Below, piece after piece: positions 24,027 through 32,011 of a stretch of 64,000 bases of DNA. How positions within the stretch are numbered: position 1 is the stretch's first letter; each line of letters starts with the position of its first letter. The stretch spans positions 1-64,000 of the forward strand of contig NZ_LQOL01000099.1 of assembly GCF_002101555.1 (NCBI RefSeq). Reading direction: 5' to 3'. The translations under genes and the position numbers were made by a program. Under the pieces are notes generated by a model that was given only the letters and a program-made list of their open reading frames with translations, did not search any database and was not told the DNA's origin. Source of the stretch: Mycolicibacterium canariasense (GTDB lineage Bacteria > Actinomycetota > Actinomycetes > Mycobacteriales > Mycobacteriaceae).

Positions 24027-25292
24027 ATGCCGACCCCGAACCTTCCGCCCGGGTTTGACTTCACCGATCCCGATATCTACGCCCAACGGCTGCCCATCGA
24101 GGAGCTCGCCGAGATGCGCAAGGTCGCGCCGATCTGGTGGAACGACCAACCCGAGGGCGTCGGCGGTTTCGACGACGGCGGGTTCTGGGTGGTGACCAAG
24201 CACCGCGACGTCAAGGACGTGTCGCGGCGCAGCGACGTGTTCTCCAGCCTGGCCAAGACGGCGCTGCCGCGGTACAAGGACGGCACCGTGCCCGCGCAGA
24301 TCGAGACCGGCAAGTTCGTCCTGCTGAACATGGACGCGCCGCATCACACCCATCTGCGCAAGATCGTCTCCCGGGCGTTCACCCCGCGCGCGGTCGAACA
24401 ACTGCGCGCCGATCTCGCCGAGCGGGCCCGCCAGATCGTCGCCGCCGCAGCGGCCGAAGGCCGGGGCGACTTCGTCGAGCAGGTGTCCTGTGAGCTACCG
24501 CTGCAGGCCATCGCGGGGTTGATGGGGGTGCCGCAGGAGGATCGGATGAAGCTGTTCCACTGGTCCAATCAGATGGTCGGCGACATGGATCCGGAATTCG
24601 CGAACAACGACGCGATCAGCGCATCGGTGGAACTCATCACCTACGGCATGCAGATGGCGGCCGAGAAGTCCGCCAACCCCACCGACGACCTGGTCACCAA
24701 ACTCGTCCAGGCCGATGTCGAGGGCCACAAGCTCTCCGACGACGAGTTCGGATTCTTCGTCATCCTGCTCGCCGTGGCCGGCAACGAGACCACCCGCAAC
24801 TCGATCACCCAGGGCATGATGGCGTTCACCGATTTCCCGGATCAATGGGAACTGTTCAAGCGAGAGCGTCCGGGCACCGCCGCCGACGAGATCGTGCGCT
24901 GGGCAACGCCGGTCACCTCATTCCAGCGCACGGCGCTGGCCGACACCGAACTGGGCGGGGTGTCGATCAAGAAGGGGCAGCGCGTCGTGATGTTCTACCG
25001 CTCGGCCAATTTCGACGAAGAAGTCTTCGAGGATCCGTTCCGGTTCGACATCCGGCGCGATCCCAATCCGCACGTCGGCTTCGGCGGCACCGGCGCGCAT
25101 TACTGCATCGGCGCCAACCTGGCCCGGATGACCATCGATCTGATGTTCAACGCGATCGCCGACGCCATGCCCGACCTGACCCCACTGGCCGCACCCGAAC
25201 GGTTGCGTTCGGGCTGGCTCAACGGCATCAAACACTGGCATGTCGACTACGTGGGCGCGTCGAAGCGGGCGGAACCCGCGGGTAGTCGATGA
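24027..25292 (+). CDS. Cytochrome P450, CYP125 family (steroid C26/C27 monooxygenase)
   Basis: A 421-residue P450 that closely follows CYP125A1, the enzyme that oxidises the cholesterol and cholest-4-en-3-one side chain at C26/C27. Shared blocks include NLPPGFDFTDPDIYA at the start, FVLLNMDAPHHTHLRKI, the I-helix AVAGNETTRNSITQGMMAF and the haem loop FGGTGAHYCIG with the thiolate Cys360. The ATG at 24027 gives MPTPNLPP; the longer N-terminus of the M. tuberculosis enzyme is absent. No KstR-type site is visible upstream, which is unusual for this gene. The 3' end overlaps the next gene by 65 bases. Confidence 0.92.
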   Translation: MPTPNLPPGFDFTDPDIYAQRLPIEELAEMRKVAPIWWNDQPEGVGGFDDGGFWVVTKHRDVKDVSRRSDVFSSLAKTALPRYKDGTVPAQIETGKFVLLNMDAPHHTHLRKIVSRAFTPRAVEQLRADLAERARQIVAAAAAEGRGDFVEQVSCELPLQAIAGLMGVPQEDRMKLFHWSNQMVGDMDPEFANNDAISASVELITYGMQMAAEKSANPTDDLVTKLVQADVEGHKLSDDEFGFFVILLAVAGNETTRNSITQGMMAFTDFPDQWELFKRERPGTAADEIVRWATPVTSFQRTALADTELGGVSIKKGQRVVMFYRSANFDEEVFEDPFRFDIRRDPNPHVGFGGTGAHYCIGANLARMTIDLMFNAIADAMPDLTPLAAPERLRSGWLNGIKHWHVDYVGASKRAEPAGSR

Positions 25293-25554
25293 TCGAACGC
25301 CAGTAGTCCTCATCGATCTCGGTATCGGACCGCAGCACGACGGACAGCCCGACCGCCATCGCGATACCGAGCAGCCCGAGCCACAGGCCGGCCAGCGCGA
25401 TGACAGCCCACAGCACCGTGGTCAGTGCGGGCCACGGTGAGACCAGGGCGAGCACCGGCGCGAAGAAGAAACCGGTACCGATGTACCAGGAAGAGCCGGC
25501 CCGGTCGCAGCGCAGGACGAACCGGAGCCATCGGGGAATGTTCGGTTGTGTCAT
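25228..25554 (-). CDS. Small membrane protein divergent from an MmyB-type regulator
   Basis: 108 residues with two predicted membrane helices (about 25-41, FFFAPVLALVSPW, and 45-72, TTVLWAVIALAGLWLGLLG). The N-terminus is basic and the C-terminal tail is charged (SDTEIDEDYWRSIIDYPR). Function unknown. Its coding end lies 65 bases inside the convergent CYP125 gene. It diverges from the helix-turn-helix regulator across an 87-base gap containing a palindrome, a common layout for MmyB-type regulators and their targets. Confidence 0.65.
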   Translation of the reverse strand: MTQPNIPRWLRFVLRCDRAGSSWYIGTGFFFAPVLALVSPWPALTTVLWAVIALAGLWLGLLGIAMAVGLSVVLRSDTEIDEDYWRSIIDYPRVPPASTRPRSRHASV

Positions 25555-25588
25555 GCCACCAGCGTCGGCCGCCCGGGTAAGCAGGGCA

Positions 25589-25605
25589 ATTACCCCCGAG
25601 GTAAT
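25589..25605. promoter_or_regulatory. Operator candidate for the MmyB-type regulator
   Basis: ATTACC-cccga-GGTAAT is a perfect 6-base inverted repeat around a 5-base spacer, midway between the divergent genes starting at 25554 (minus) and 25642 (plus). It probably controls both. Confidence 0.6.
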
Positions 25606-25641
25606 GGCGCCGGGGTCCGCCGGTGTTCGACACTGGGTGAC

Positions 25642-26433
25642 GTGACGACCGTGGACACCCAGAATTTGACCTTCGGCGCGCTGATGCGCAGCTGGCGGCA
25701 ACGGCGACGGCTCAGCCAGCTGGACCTGGCCCTGGAGGCCGAGGTGTCGGCCCGGCACGTGAGCTTCATCGAGACCGGCCGGTCGGCGCCCAGCCGGTCC
25801 ATGGTGCTCAAACTGGCGGCGGCGCTCGACATTCCGGCCCGCGAACAGAATCAGCTGTTGCTCGCGGCCGGGCTGGCCCCGGTGTACGGCGAGCGCACCC
25901 TCGACGATCCGGGAATGGCGGCCGTGCGGGCCGGCATCGACCGGGTTCTGGCCGCCTACAATCCCTTTCCCTGCCTGGCGGTGGACCGCGGCTGGAATGT
26001 GTTGCAGGTCAACGCCGGAACCGCGGTGTTGCTCGACGGTGTGGCGCCTCACCTGATGGAACGACCCAACGCCCTGCGCATCTCGCTGCATCCCGACGGC
26101 CTGGCGCCGCGCATCCGCAACCTGGCGCAGTGGCGCCACCACGTCATCGGACGGTTGCGCCGGGAGGCGGCCGTGAGCGGATCGCCGGAATCGGCGGCGC
26201 TGCTGGCCGAGATCGAGTCCTATCCCGGCGGGCAGTCCGATACCTCCGATCTGGGCGGTGTGGTGGTGCCGCTGGAGATCGACGGCGACGCCACGGTGCT
26301 GCGGTTCCTGAGCACCGTCACCACCTTCGGCACCGCGCTGGACCTGACGGCCGCCGAGCTGAGCCTGGAGGCGTTCCTGCCGGCCGACGAGGTCACGGCC
26401 GACGCGCTCCAGGCAACTGGTCTTACCACTTGA
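25642..26433 (+). CDS. Helix-turn-helix regulator with MmyB-like ligand-binding domain
   Basis: A 263-residue regulator with an N-terminal XRE-type helix-turn-helix (about residues 10-65: LMRSWRQRRRLSQLDLAL, ARHVSFIETGRSAPSR) and a C-terminal MmyB-type domain (VDRGWNVLQVNAGT, HPDGLAPRIRNLAQWR), which is a PAS-like fatty-acid-binding fold in structural relatives. GTG start at 25642 right after a GGGTGAC stretch. Divergent from the small membrane protein. Such regulators often control a single neighbouring oxidoreductase or membrane protein; the ligand here is unknown. Confidence 0.85.
   Translation: MTTVDTQNLTFGALMRSWRQRRRLSQLDLALEAEVSARHVSFIETGRSAPSRSMVLKLAAALDIPAREQNQLLLAAGLAPVYGERTLDDPGMAAVRAGIDRVLAAYNPFPCLAVDRGWNVLQVNAGTAVLLDGVAPHLMERPNALRISLHPDGLAPRIRNLAQWRHHVIGRLRREAAVSGSPESAALLAEIESYPGGQSDTSDLGGVVVPLEIDGDATVLRFLSTVTTFGTALDLTAAELSLEAFLPADEVTADALQATGLTT
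26415..26431. promoter_or_regulatory. FadR-like operator overlapping the end of the upstream gene
   Basis: AACTGGTCTTACCACTT is a 17-base near-palindrome with the TGGT-N3-ACCA core of FadR/GntR sites. It covers the last codons of the MmyB-type gene and lies 33 bases upstream of the GntR start at 26465, a plausible autoregulatory position. Confidence 0.6.
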
Positions 26434-26464
26434 CCTCTAACCACTGTCGTGTGATGCTCGGGGC

Positions 26465-27196
26465 ATGGCACTTCAGCCCATCAACCGCCGGTCGGTCTCC
26501 GAGGACGTGTTCGATCAGATCGTCGCCGACGTCCTCAGCGGTGAGATGCAGCCGGGTGATCCGCTGCCCAGCGAACGACGCCTGGCCGAGGTGCTGGGGG
26601 TGTCCCGGCCGGCGGTGCGTGAGGCGCTCAAACAGCTGACGGCGGCCGGGCTGGTCGAGATCCGCCAGGGTGACACCACCACGGTGCGCGATTTCCGCAG
26701 GCACGCGGGGCTGGACCTGCTGCCCCGGTTGTTGGTGCGCGACGGCGAGCTGGACCCCGCGGTGGTGCGGTCCATTCTGGAGACCCGGCTGCACAACGGG
26801 CCCAAAGTCGCCGAACTCGCGGCCGCGCGGCGCCGGCCGGAGTTGGGTGCCCTGCTCGAGCAGACCATCACGGCGCTGGCCTCCGAGTCCGATCCGGTCG
26901 CCCAGCAACGGCACGCGCTGACGTTCTGGGACCACCTCGTCGACGGTGCGGACTCGATCGCGCTGAGGCTGATGTACAACACGCTGCGTGCCACCTACGA
27001 ACCGGCGCTGCCGGCGTTGGCCACCCTGATGGCCGCCGAGGTCGGCAGGCCCGGTGCCTACCGCGCGGTGGCCGACGCCGTCGTCGCCGGCGAGGCCGCC
27101 GCCGCGGCAGCTGCCGCTCACGCCCTTCTCGAACCGGCCACCACCGCACTGCTGGATGCGCTTGCGGCCCTGGAAGCACAGGAGAGCCAGTCATGA
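26465..27196 (+). CDS. FadR-subfamily GntR regulator
   Basis: A 243-residue GntR regulator. The winged helix is at residues 10-80 (RRSVSEDVFDQIVADVLSG, PSERRLAEVLGVSRPAVREALKQL), followed by a helical FCD/FadR-type effector domain ending in Ala-rich helices. It is translationally coupled to a fatty acid hydroxylase-family gene (ATGA, 4-base overlap), resembling the FadR-like Rv0494 type of mycobacteria. An acyl-CoA or fatty acid ligand is a reasonable guess. A FadR-like box lies directly upstream. Confidence 0.88.
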   Translation: MALQPINRRSVSEDVFDQIVADVLSGEMQPGDPLPSERRLAEVLGVSRPAVREALKQLTAAGLVEIRQGDTTTVRDFRRHAGLDLLPRLLVRDGELDPAVVRSILETRLHNGPKVAELAAARRRPELGALLEQTITALASESDPVAQQRHALTFWDHLVDGADSIALRLMYNTLRATYEPALPALATLMAAEVGRPGAYRAVADAVVAGEAAAAAAAAHALLEPATTALLDALAALEAQESQS

Positions 27197-27885
27197 CCGT
27201 CTCCCCCACCCGGCGCGGGCTCACGCTCACCGCAGCGGCCCGCGAGTTCGTCAGGCATCCATCGCCATGGCTGATCGGCACGACCCTCGTCGCCGCGGTG
27301 ACAGCACGAATTCTGCACGGCCACTGGGAAATCGGAGATGCGATCGTTGCGCTGGCGATGCTTGCGGCGTTCCCGTTCCTGGAGTGGACGATCCACGTCG
27401 CGATCTTGCACTGGCGGCCGCGCCGGATAGTCGGGGTCACCGTCGATCCGCTGCTGGCTCGTAAGCACCGCGAACATCACGTCGAACCACGCGATATCCC
27501 ATTGGTTTTCATACCCTGGCAGTCACTGTTGTGGGTGCTGCCGCTTTCGGTGGCGATCGGTGTGCTGTTGTTCCCGGCCACCGGCGGCGGCCTCGGTCGC
27601 GGCCTCACCTTCCTCGCGTGGCTGGCGGCCCTCGGCCTGGGCTACGAATGGTGCCACTACCTGATCCACACCGATTACAAACCCAAAACCGCTCTGTACC
27701 GGTCGATCTGGCGCAATCACCGGCAGCATCACTTCAAGAACGAGCACTACTGGTTCACGGTCACCAGCAGCGGCACAGCCGATCGCGTGTTGGGCACCTA
27801 CCCCGACCCGACGACCATCGCCACCTCACCCACCGCGAAGAACCTGCACGACGCCGGCGATCGCGCTTCGGTCAGGCCTGGATGA
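27193..27885 (+). CDS. Fatty acid hydroxylase / sterol desaturase superfamily membrane protein
   Basis: A 230-residue di-iron membrane oxygenase. The His clusters expected for the non-haem di-iron site are present: EWTIHV, KHREHH, WCHYLIHTDY and NHRQHHFKNEHYW. Four or so hydrophobic helices span residues 25-150. It may hydroxylate or desaturate a fatty acid, sterol or carotenoid at the membrane. The ATG overlaps the gntR stop by 4 bases. The C-terminus (FGxxxxxSP-like end) overlaps the convergent L,D-transpeptidase gene by 14 bases. The substrate is unknown. Confidence 0.82.
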   Translation: MTVSPTRRGLTLTAAAREFVRHPSPWLIGTTLVAAVTARILHGHWEIGDAIVALAMLAAFPFLEWTIHVAILHWRPRRIVGVTVDPLLARKHREHHVEPRDIPLVFIPWQSLLWVLPLSVAIGVLLFPATGGGLGRGLTFLAWLAALGLGYEWCHYLIHTDYKPKTALYRSIWRNHRQHHFKNEHYWFTVTSSGTADRVLGTYPDPTTIATSPTAKNLHDAGDRASVRPG

Positions 27886-28639
27886 TGACCGGGTCGCCGA
27901 TGCTGACGTTGTTGTAGTACCACTGCGCATTGTCCGGGCTGAGGTTGATGCAGCCGTGGCTGACGTTTGCATAGCCCTGCGAGCCCACCGACCACGGCGC
28001 GGAGTGCACGTAGACGCCGCCCCACGTGACACGCACCGCGTAGTTGACCGTCAGCTTGTAGCCCTCGGGATCGCTGAGCGGGATGCCGATGGTGCGCGAA
28101 TCCATGACGACCGGGTTCTGCTTCTCCAGCGCGGTGAAAGAACCGATCGGGGTGGGGTGCTTGGGTTTACCCATCGAGGCCGGCATCTCCCGGACCACCT
28201 GGCCGTCGATACTGACGGTGAAGGTGTGTGCGTCGATATCGGCGATACCGACCACCTGGGAACCGGTCTCGAATGTCGTCTTGAACCCGCCGACCGACAA
28301 AGCGATGGTCGAGTGTGCCGGCCAGTAGCCGCTGGGCGTGAAACGCACCGTCGAATCATCAAGCCAGGCAAAGGATCCCGCGGGTACCTTGGGATCGGCG
28401 ACGCGGTCACTGGCCACCGAGAACTCGATCGCGTGTTCGGCCGCCGCACGGTCGGGGACCGGACCGGCGAACCCGACCGTCACGGGATAGGCCACCCCGA
28501 CGACCTCGCCGGCCGTGGGTGACACGGATACCACCGCGGTGGGCGTGCCGGTGGCCGCGGCGCCGGCGATGCCGGTCGACGTCGTGGCCAGCAGGGCGAT
28601 CCCAGCGATGACGAGCACATACCGAAATGCTGTGCGCAA
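27872..28639 (-). CDS. L,D-transpeptidase (LdtA-like)
   Basis: A 255-residue exported enzyme that forms 3->3 peptidoglycan cross-links. After a signal peptide (residues 1-27), an immunoglobulin-like domain (about 35-125) is followed by the YkuD catalytic domain with the invariant HGCINLS motif (His228, Cys230) and the upstream YVHSAPW. Length and the single Ig domain match the short LdtMt1 class. A 17-base palindrome (28678-28694) lies upstream and probably serves regulation. Carbapenem sensitivity is expected from the family. Confidence 0.92.
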   Translation of the reverse strand: MRTAFRYVLVIAGIALLATTSTGIAGAAATGTPTAVVSVSPTAGEVVGVAYPVTVGFAGPVPDRAAAEHAIEFSVASDRVADPKVPAGSFAWLDDSTVRFTPSGYWPAHSTIALSVGGFKTTFETGSQVVGIADIDAHTFTVSIDGQVVREMPASMGKPKHPTPIGSFTALEKQNPVVMDSRTIGIPLSDPEGYKLTVNYAVRVTWGGVYVHSAPWSVGSQGYANVSHGCINLSPDNAQWYYNNVSIGDPVIIQA

Positions 28640-28677
28640 GCTTTCAATCCTCTCTGGGACACCCAGACGGCGGTGGT

Positions 28678-28694
28678 GAACTACATGGTAGTTC
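28678..28694. promoter_or_regulatory. Palindrome upstream of the L,D-transpeptidase
   Basis: GAACTAC-atg-GTAGTTC is a perfect inverted repeat with 7-base arms, 39 bases upstream of the ldt start at 28639. It is an operator candidate for an envelope-stress or growth-phase regulator; identity unknown. Confidence 0.6.
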
Positions 28695-28730
28695 GTCCCC
28701 GGCGAGATGATTGTTAGCCAGAGCCTCGGA

Positions 28731-29978
28731 TCAGCCCTGCGGCGCGGGCAGCACCGGGGTCGGATAGTCGTCGTCGGCGCCCGGGTGCAACCGGTCGCGG
28801 ATCCGTTCCAGCAGCGATTTCTTGACCGGCGGAGCGGCCGGTGGCGGTGCCGGCGGCACGATCGCCGGTGGTGGAACGGCGGCCGCGACCGCAGGATCGA
28901 AGCTCAGCGGTGGCGGCGTGGTATCGACCGGGGCCGCCGGGAGGTCGGTGTTCGCCTCGGCGGGCGGTGCGGTGTCGGCGATGTCCGGGGGTGCGGCGGC
29001 GGGCGGCTCGGTGGCGGCCTCGACCGGCGCCTGCGGCACCTCGACGGCCGGAACGGCCTCCGGTGCCGGTGGTGCAGCGGGTGCCGGCGCGATGACCGGT
29101 GCCGCCACCGGGAGCGGCACCGCGGCGGCGACCGGGCGGGGCGCGGCGACCGCCTGCTCGGGTGAGAGTGCCACCGCGACGGCAGCCGATGCGGATACCA
29201 CGAAGGTGATCACGCCGGCGGCCAGCACGCCGGCCAGCGCCCCGGTCGGCGACAGCCGGCGGGCGGCGGCGTGCCGTCCGGCCCCGGCAGGCGCCAGCGC
29301 CGCCTCGTCGAACGGCATGTCGAGGCTGTGTGTGGAGGCCAGCGCCGCGCCGCGGGCCAGCGCCAGCGGCGCCTCGGCCGGGGCGAACACCGGCACCGAC
29401 AGTGCGTCCTCCAGGCGCGGCAGCACCGCGCCGAAGTCGCCGGCCGAACCCACCACAACCAACGCCTCCGGCTGCCAGTCAGCCCTGGTGAAGACCGTGC
29501 TCAACCAGCCGATCAGGCTCTCGTCGCTGTCGATGCCGTGATTGATCGCGGTCTGCACACCGCCGTCGCCGCGATGCACGATCAGGGCGATCACGGTATC
29601 CGGCTCGATCACGCAGACCGCCGTGGTGCGATAGCCGATCACGTCGGCCATCCCCCGGGCCAGCGCCTCGGTCGCCTCCGGCAGCCGGATCGGCACCACG
29701 TTGCCGAACCCGGACGCGCTCAGCGAGTCCATCAGCATCGCCGCCTCGGCGCCGGCATCCTCGCTCCACGTCACGCCGATCGATTTGAGCCGGCGGGCCG
29801 CCGAGATCGCCTCGACCGCCGCGGTGACCCGCTGGGCCGCCGCCCTGACATCCGTTCCGTCGTCCACCGGCAGCGCGAAGGCATCGCCGACGGCGTCACC
29901 GTCGTCCTCGTCGGCACCGCCCACCACCACCAGGCCGAGCGACGTGGGTGTCATCGACAAACCGAGCACCGCGTCCAC
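28731..29978 (-). CDS. DUF7159-type membrane protein with proline-rich C-terminus
   Basis: A 415-residue protein beginning MDAVLGLSMTPTSLGLVVV, the pattern of the mycobacterial DUF7159 group, which looks like an ASKHA/Hsp70-type nucleotide-binding fold (residues 1-230, with ALVVVGSAGDF). It has one membrane helix near residues 245-270, then an Ala/Pro-rich outer segment of about 110 residues and a basic end (KKSLLERIRDRLHPG). This domain order, cytosolic ASKHA-like plus helix plus disordered exterior, suggests signalling or envelope assembly. Function unknown. Confidence 0.72.
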   Translation of the reverse strand: MDAVLGLSMTPTSLGLVVVGGADEDDGDAVGDAFALPVDDGTDVRAAAQRVTAAVEAISAARRLKSIGVTWSEDAGAEAAMLMDSLSASGFGNVVPIRLPEATEALARGMADVIGYRTTAVCVIEPDTVIALIVHRGDGGVQTAINHGIDSDESLIGWLSTVFTRADWQPEALVVVGSAGDFGAVLPRLEDALSVPVFAPAEAPLALARGAALASTHSLDMPFDEAALAPAGAGRHAAARRLSPTGALAGVLAAGVITFVVSASAAVAVALSPEQAVAAPRPVAAAVPLPVAAPVIAPAPAAPPAPEAVPAVEVPQAPVEAATEPPAAAPPDIADTAPPAEANTDLPAAPVDTTPPPLSFDPAVAAAVPPPAIVPPAPPPAAPPVKKSLLERIRDRLHPGADDDYPTPVLPAPQG

Positions 29979-30025
29979 ATGTACCCCTTCGGACCACGCC
30001 GGCCACAGTGGAAGCGCGACCGCGT

Positions 30026-30049
30026 CGAGGCGATACCGTCACCGCCTCG
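30026..30049. other. Stem-loop in the DUF7159 / peptide transporter gap
   Basis: CGAGGCG (30026-30032) pairs with CGCCTCG (30043-30049) across 10 bases, inside the 210-base divergent gap. It could be an operator or a leader hairpin; nothing decides between them. Confidence 0.3.
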
Positions 30050-30188
30050 TTACCGGGCTGAGACTACCGGGGCGAGTCCCGTTCGGCCCAGTCCGCCCGC
30101 GCCCGCCTCCCGAACCGCGGCGAAAACCGCGGCCAACACACCGCGGGAACGACGATGACACCCCGGCTGTCGTGGCAGGGTAACCGGC

Positions 30189-31673
30189 ATGAGCGAGTTA
30201 CAGGGGCCGCAGGCGTCACGCCTGCCGCAGGAGTCGCAGGGGGATTCGACGCGGACCGTCTTCGGGCATCCGATCGGCCTGACGAACCTTTTCGGCGTCG
30301 AGTTGTGGGAGCGTTTCTCCTTCTACGGGATGCTCACCATTCTCGGTTATTACCTCTACTATTCGGCGACCGACGGCGGCTTGGAGCTGCCGAAGGCCAC
30401 CGCCACCGGCATCGTCGGCGCATACGGCGGTCTGGTCTATCTGTCGACGGTGCTGGGCGGCTGGATCGCCGACCGGTTACTCGGCATGGAACGCACGGTC
30501 TTCTACGGCGGCGTCGTGGTGATGCTGGGGCATATCGCGCTGGCGGTGCTGCCCGGCCTGTCCGGTGTCGGCGCCGGCCTGGTGCTCGTCGCGCTGGGCT
30601 CCGGGGCACTCAAGGCGAATGCCTCCTCACTGCTGGGCACGCTGTACTCCAAGGGCGACGCCCGCGCCGACGGCGGATTCACGTTGTTCTACCTCGGCAT
30701 CAATCTCGGCGCCTTCGTCGGGCCGCTCGTCACCGGCCTGCTGCAGACCCGGGTCGGCTTCCATTACGGGTTCGGTGCCGCCGCGATCGGCATGGCGCTG
30801 GGGCTCGCGCAATACGTGGCCTTCCGCCGCAATCTCGGGGACCACGGTCGGCATGTCCCGAACCCGCTGCCCCGCAGTGCAATCGGCAAAACGGCCGCGG
30901 TCTTTGTGGCCGTCATCGTGGTCATCGCCGCGGCTGTCGGGCTGAAACTGGTGACGCTGAGCAACCTGTCACAGGTCACCACCGGCGTCATCATCGTGGC
31001 GTCGATCGCGTACTTCGCCGTCATGCTGAGCAGCTCCAAGGTGATCGACGCCGAGAAGGTGCGGGTCCGGTCGTTCATCCCGCTGTTCATCGCCAACGCG
31101 GTGTTCTGGTCGCTGTTCCAGCAGATCTTCACCGTGCTCGCGGTGTACTCCGACGAGCGGATGGACTGGTCGATCTTCGGCTGGACGGCACCGTCGAACT
31201 GGATCGGCTCGATCGAACCGGTGTGGATCATCGTGCTGTCACCGCTGTTCGCGGTGCTGTGGACCAAATTGGACAAGCGGGCCCCGACCACTCCACGCAA
31301 ATTCAGCTACGGCGTCATCGGCATGGGCCTGGCCTTCCTGTGTTTCGTACCGCTGGCCGGTGTCGAAGCCGTACCGGCGTTGCTCATCGCGGTCATCCTC
31401 GCGGTGTTCGCGGTGTCGGAACTGCTGCTCTCGCCGATCGGGCTGTCGGTCACCACCAAGCTCGCGCCGGAAGCGTTCCGCGCCCAGATGATGGCGCTGT
31501 ACTTCTTCTCGGTGGGGTTGGGCACCTCGATGTCGGGCGTGCTGGCCAAGTACTACGAACCGTCCCGAGAGGTGGCGTACTTCGGCATCCTGGGCGCCGT
31601 CGCGGTGCTCGTCGGCATCGTCGTGTTCGTGGTGTCGCCGTGGATCAGCCGGCAGATGGAGGGTGTGCACTGA
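30189..31673 (+). CDS. POT family proton-coupled peptide transporter
   Basis: A 494-residue member of the proton-dependent oligopeptide transporter (PTR2/POT) family. The N-terminal ELWERFSFYGM carries the conserved ExxER motif for proton coupling; helices 2-5 include YGGLVYLSTVLGGWIADRLLGM and the FTLFYLGINLGAFVGPLVTGLL signature read along helices 4-5. About 14 membrane helices. It imports di- and tripeptides. Start ATG at 30189 with weak ribosome site. It stands as a single transcription unit ended by a hairpin. Confidence 0.93.
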   Translation: MSELQGPQASRLPQESQGDSTRTVFGHPIGLTNLFGVELWERFSFYGMLTILGYYLYYSATDGGLELPKATATGIVGAYGGLVYLSTVLGGWIADRLLGMERTVFYGGVVVMLGHIALAVLPGLSGVGAGLVLVALGSGALKANASSLLGTLYSKGDARADGGFTLFYLGINLGAFVGPLVTGLLQTRVGFHYGFGAAAIGMALGLAQYVAFRRNLGDHGRHVPNPLPRSAIGKTAAVFVAVIVVIAAAVGLKLVTLSNLSQVTTGVIIVASIAYFAVMLSSSKVIDAEKVRVRSFIPLFIANAVFWSLFQQIFTVLAVYSDERMDWSIFGWTAPSNWIGSIEPVWIIVLSPLFAVLWTKLDKRAPTTPRKFSYGVIGMGLAFLCFVPLAGVEAVPALLIAVILAVFAVSELLLSPIGLSVTTKLAPEAFRAQMMALYFFSVGLGTSMSGVLAKYYEPSREVAYFGILGAVAVLVGIVVFVVSPWISRQMEGVH

Positions 31674-31675
31674 CC

Positions 31676-31699
31676 GAGCGCCGACGGTTACGGGCGCTC
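31676..31699 (+). terminator. Hairpin directly after the peptide transporter
   Basis: GAGCGCC (31676-31682) pairs perfectly with GGCGCTC (31693-31699) over a 10-base loop, starting 2 bases after the transporter stop. No U-tract follows, as is common for mycobacterial terminators. Confidence 0.5.
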
Positions 31700-31792
31700 C
31701 ACCGGATCTGTGCGAAGTCGTGACCTTGCACCGACCGCAATCGCGGCGCGGTGCGGGAGAATCGAGGTCAGGATCCGGCGAAGGAGATGCCG

Positions 31793-32011
31793 ATGAGCGC
31801 CCCGGTACTTGATGAACTGACCGTCGATTGTGCGGCGCACGGACTGGCGTCGGTCTACAGCCGCAGGATCGGGCACTCCACCGCCAGCTGCACCTGCGGC
31901 TGGCACGGACCCCGTCGCCGATTGAGAGCCGTTGCGGCACAAGATGCCTGGACGCATTGCATCCAGCAGCGCTGCGAGGTGTCAGTGCCCCTGGTGTTCC
32001 GCGCCGGCTGA
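31793..32011 (+). CDS. Small Cys/His-rich protein of unknown function
   Basis: 72 residues. Five Cys and several His occur in two clusters (DCAAHGLAS and STASCTCGWHGPRRR, then HCIQQRC), which could bind zinc. An AAGGAG site lies 6 bases before the ATG at 31793, good support for this start. The 3' end overlaps the convergent dehydratase gene by 30 bases. Not recognised. Confidence 0.55.
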   Translation: MSAPVLDELTVDCAAHGLASVYSRRIGHSTASCTCGWHGPRRRLRAVAAQDAWTHCIQQRCEVSVPLVFRAG

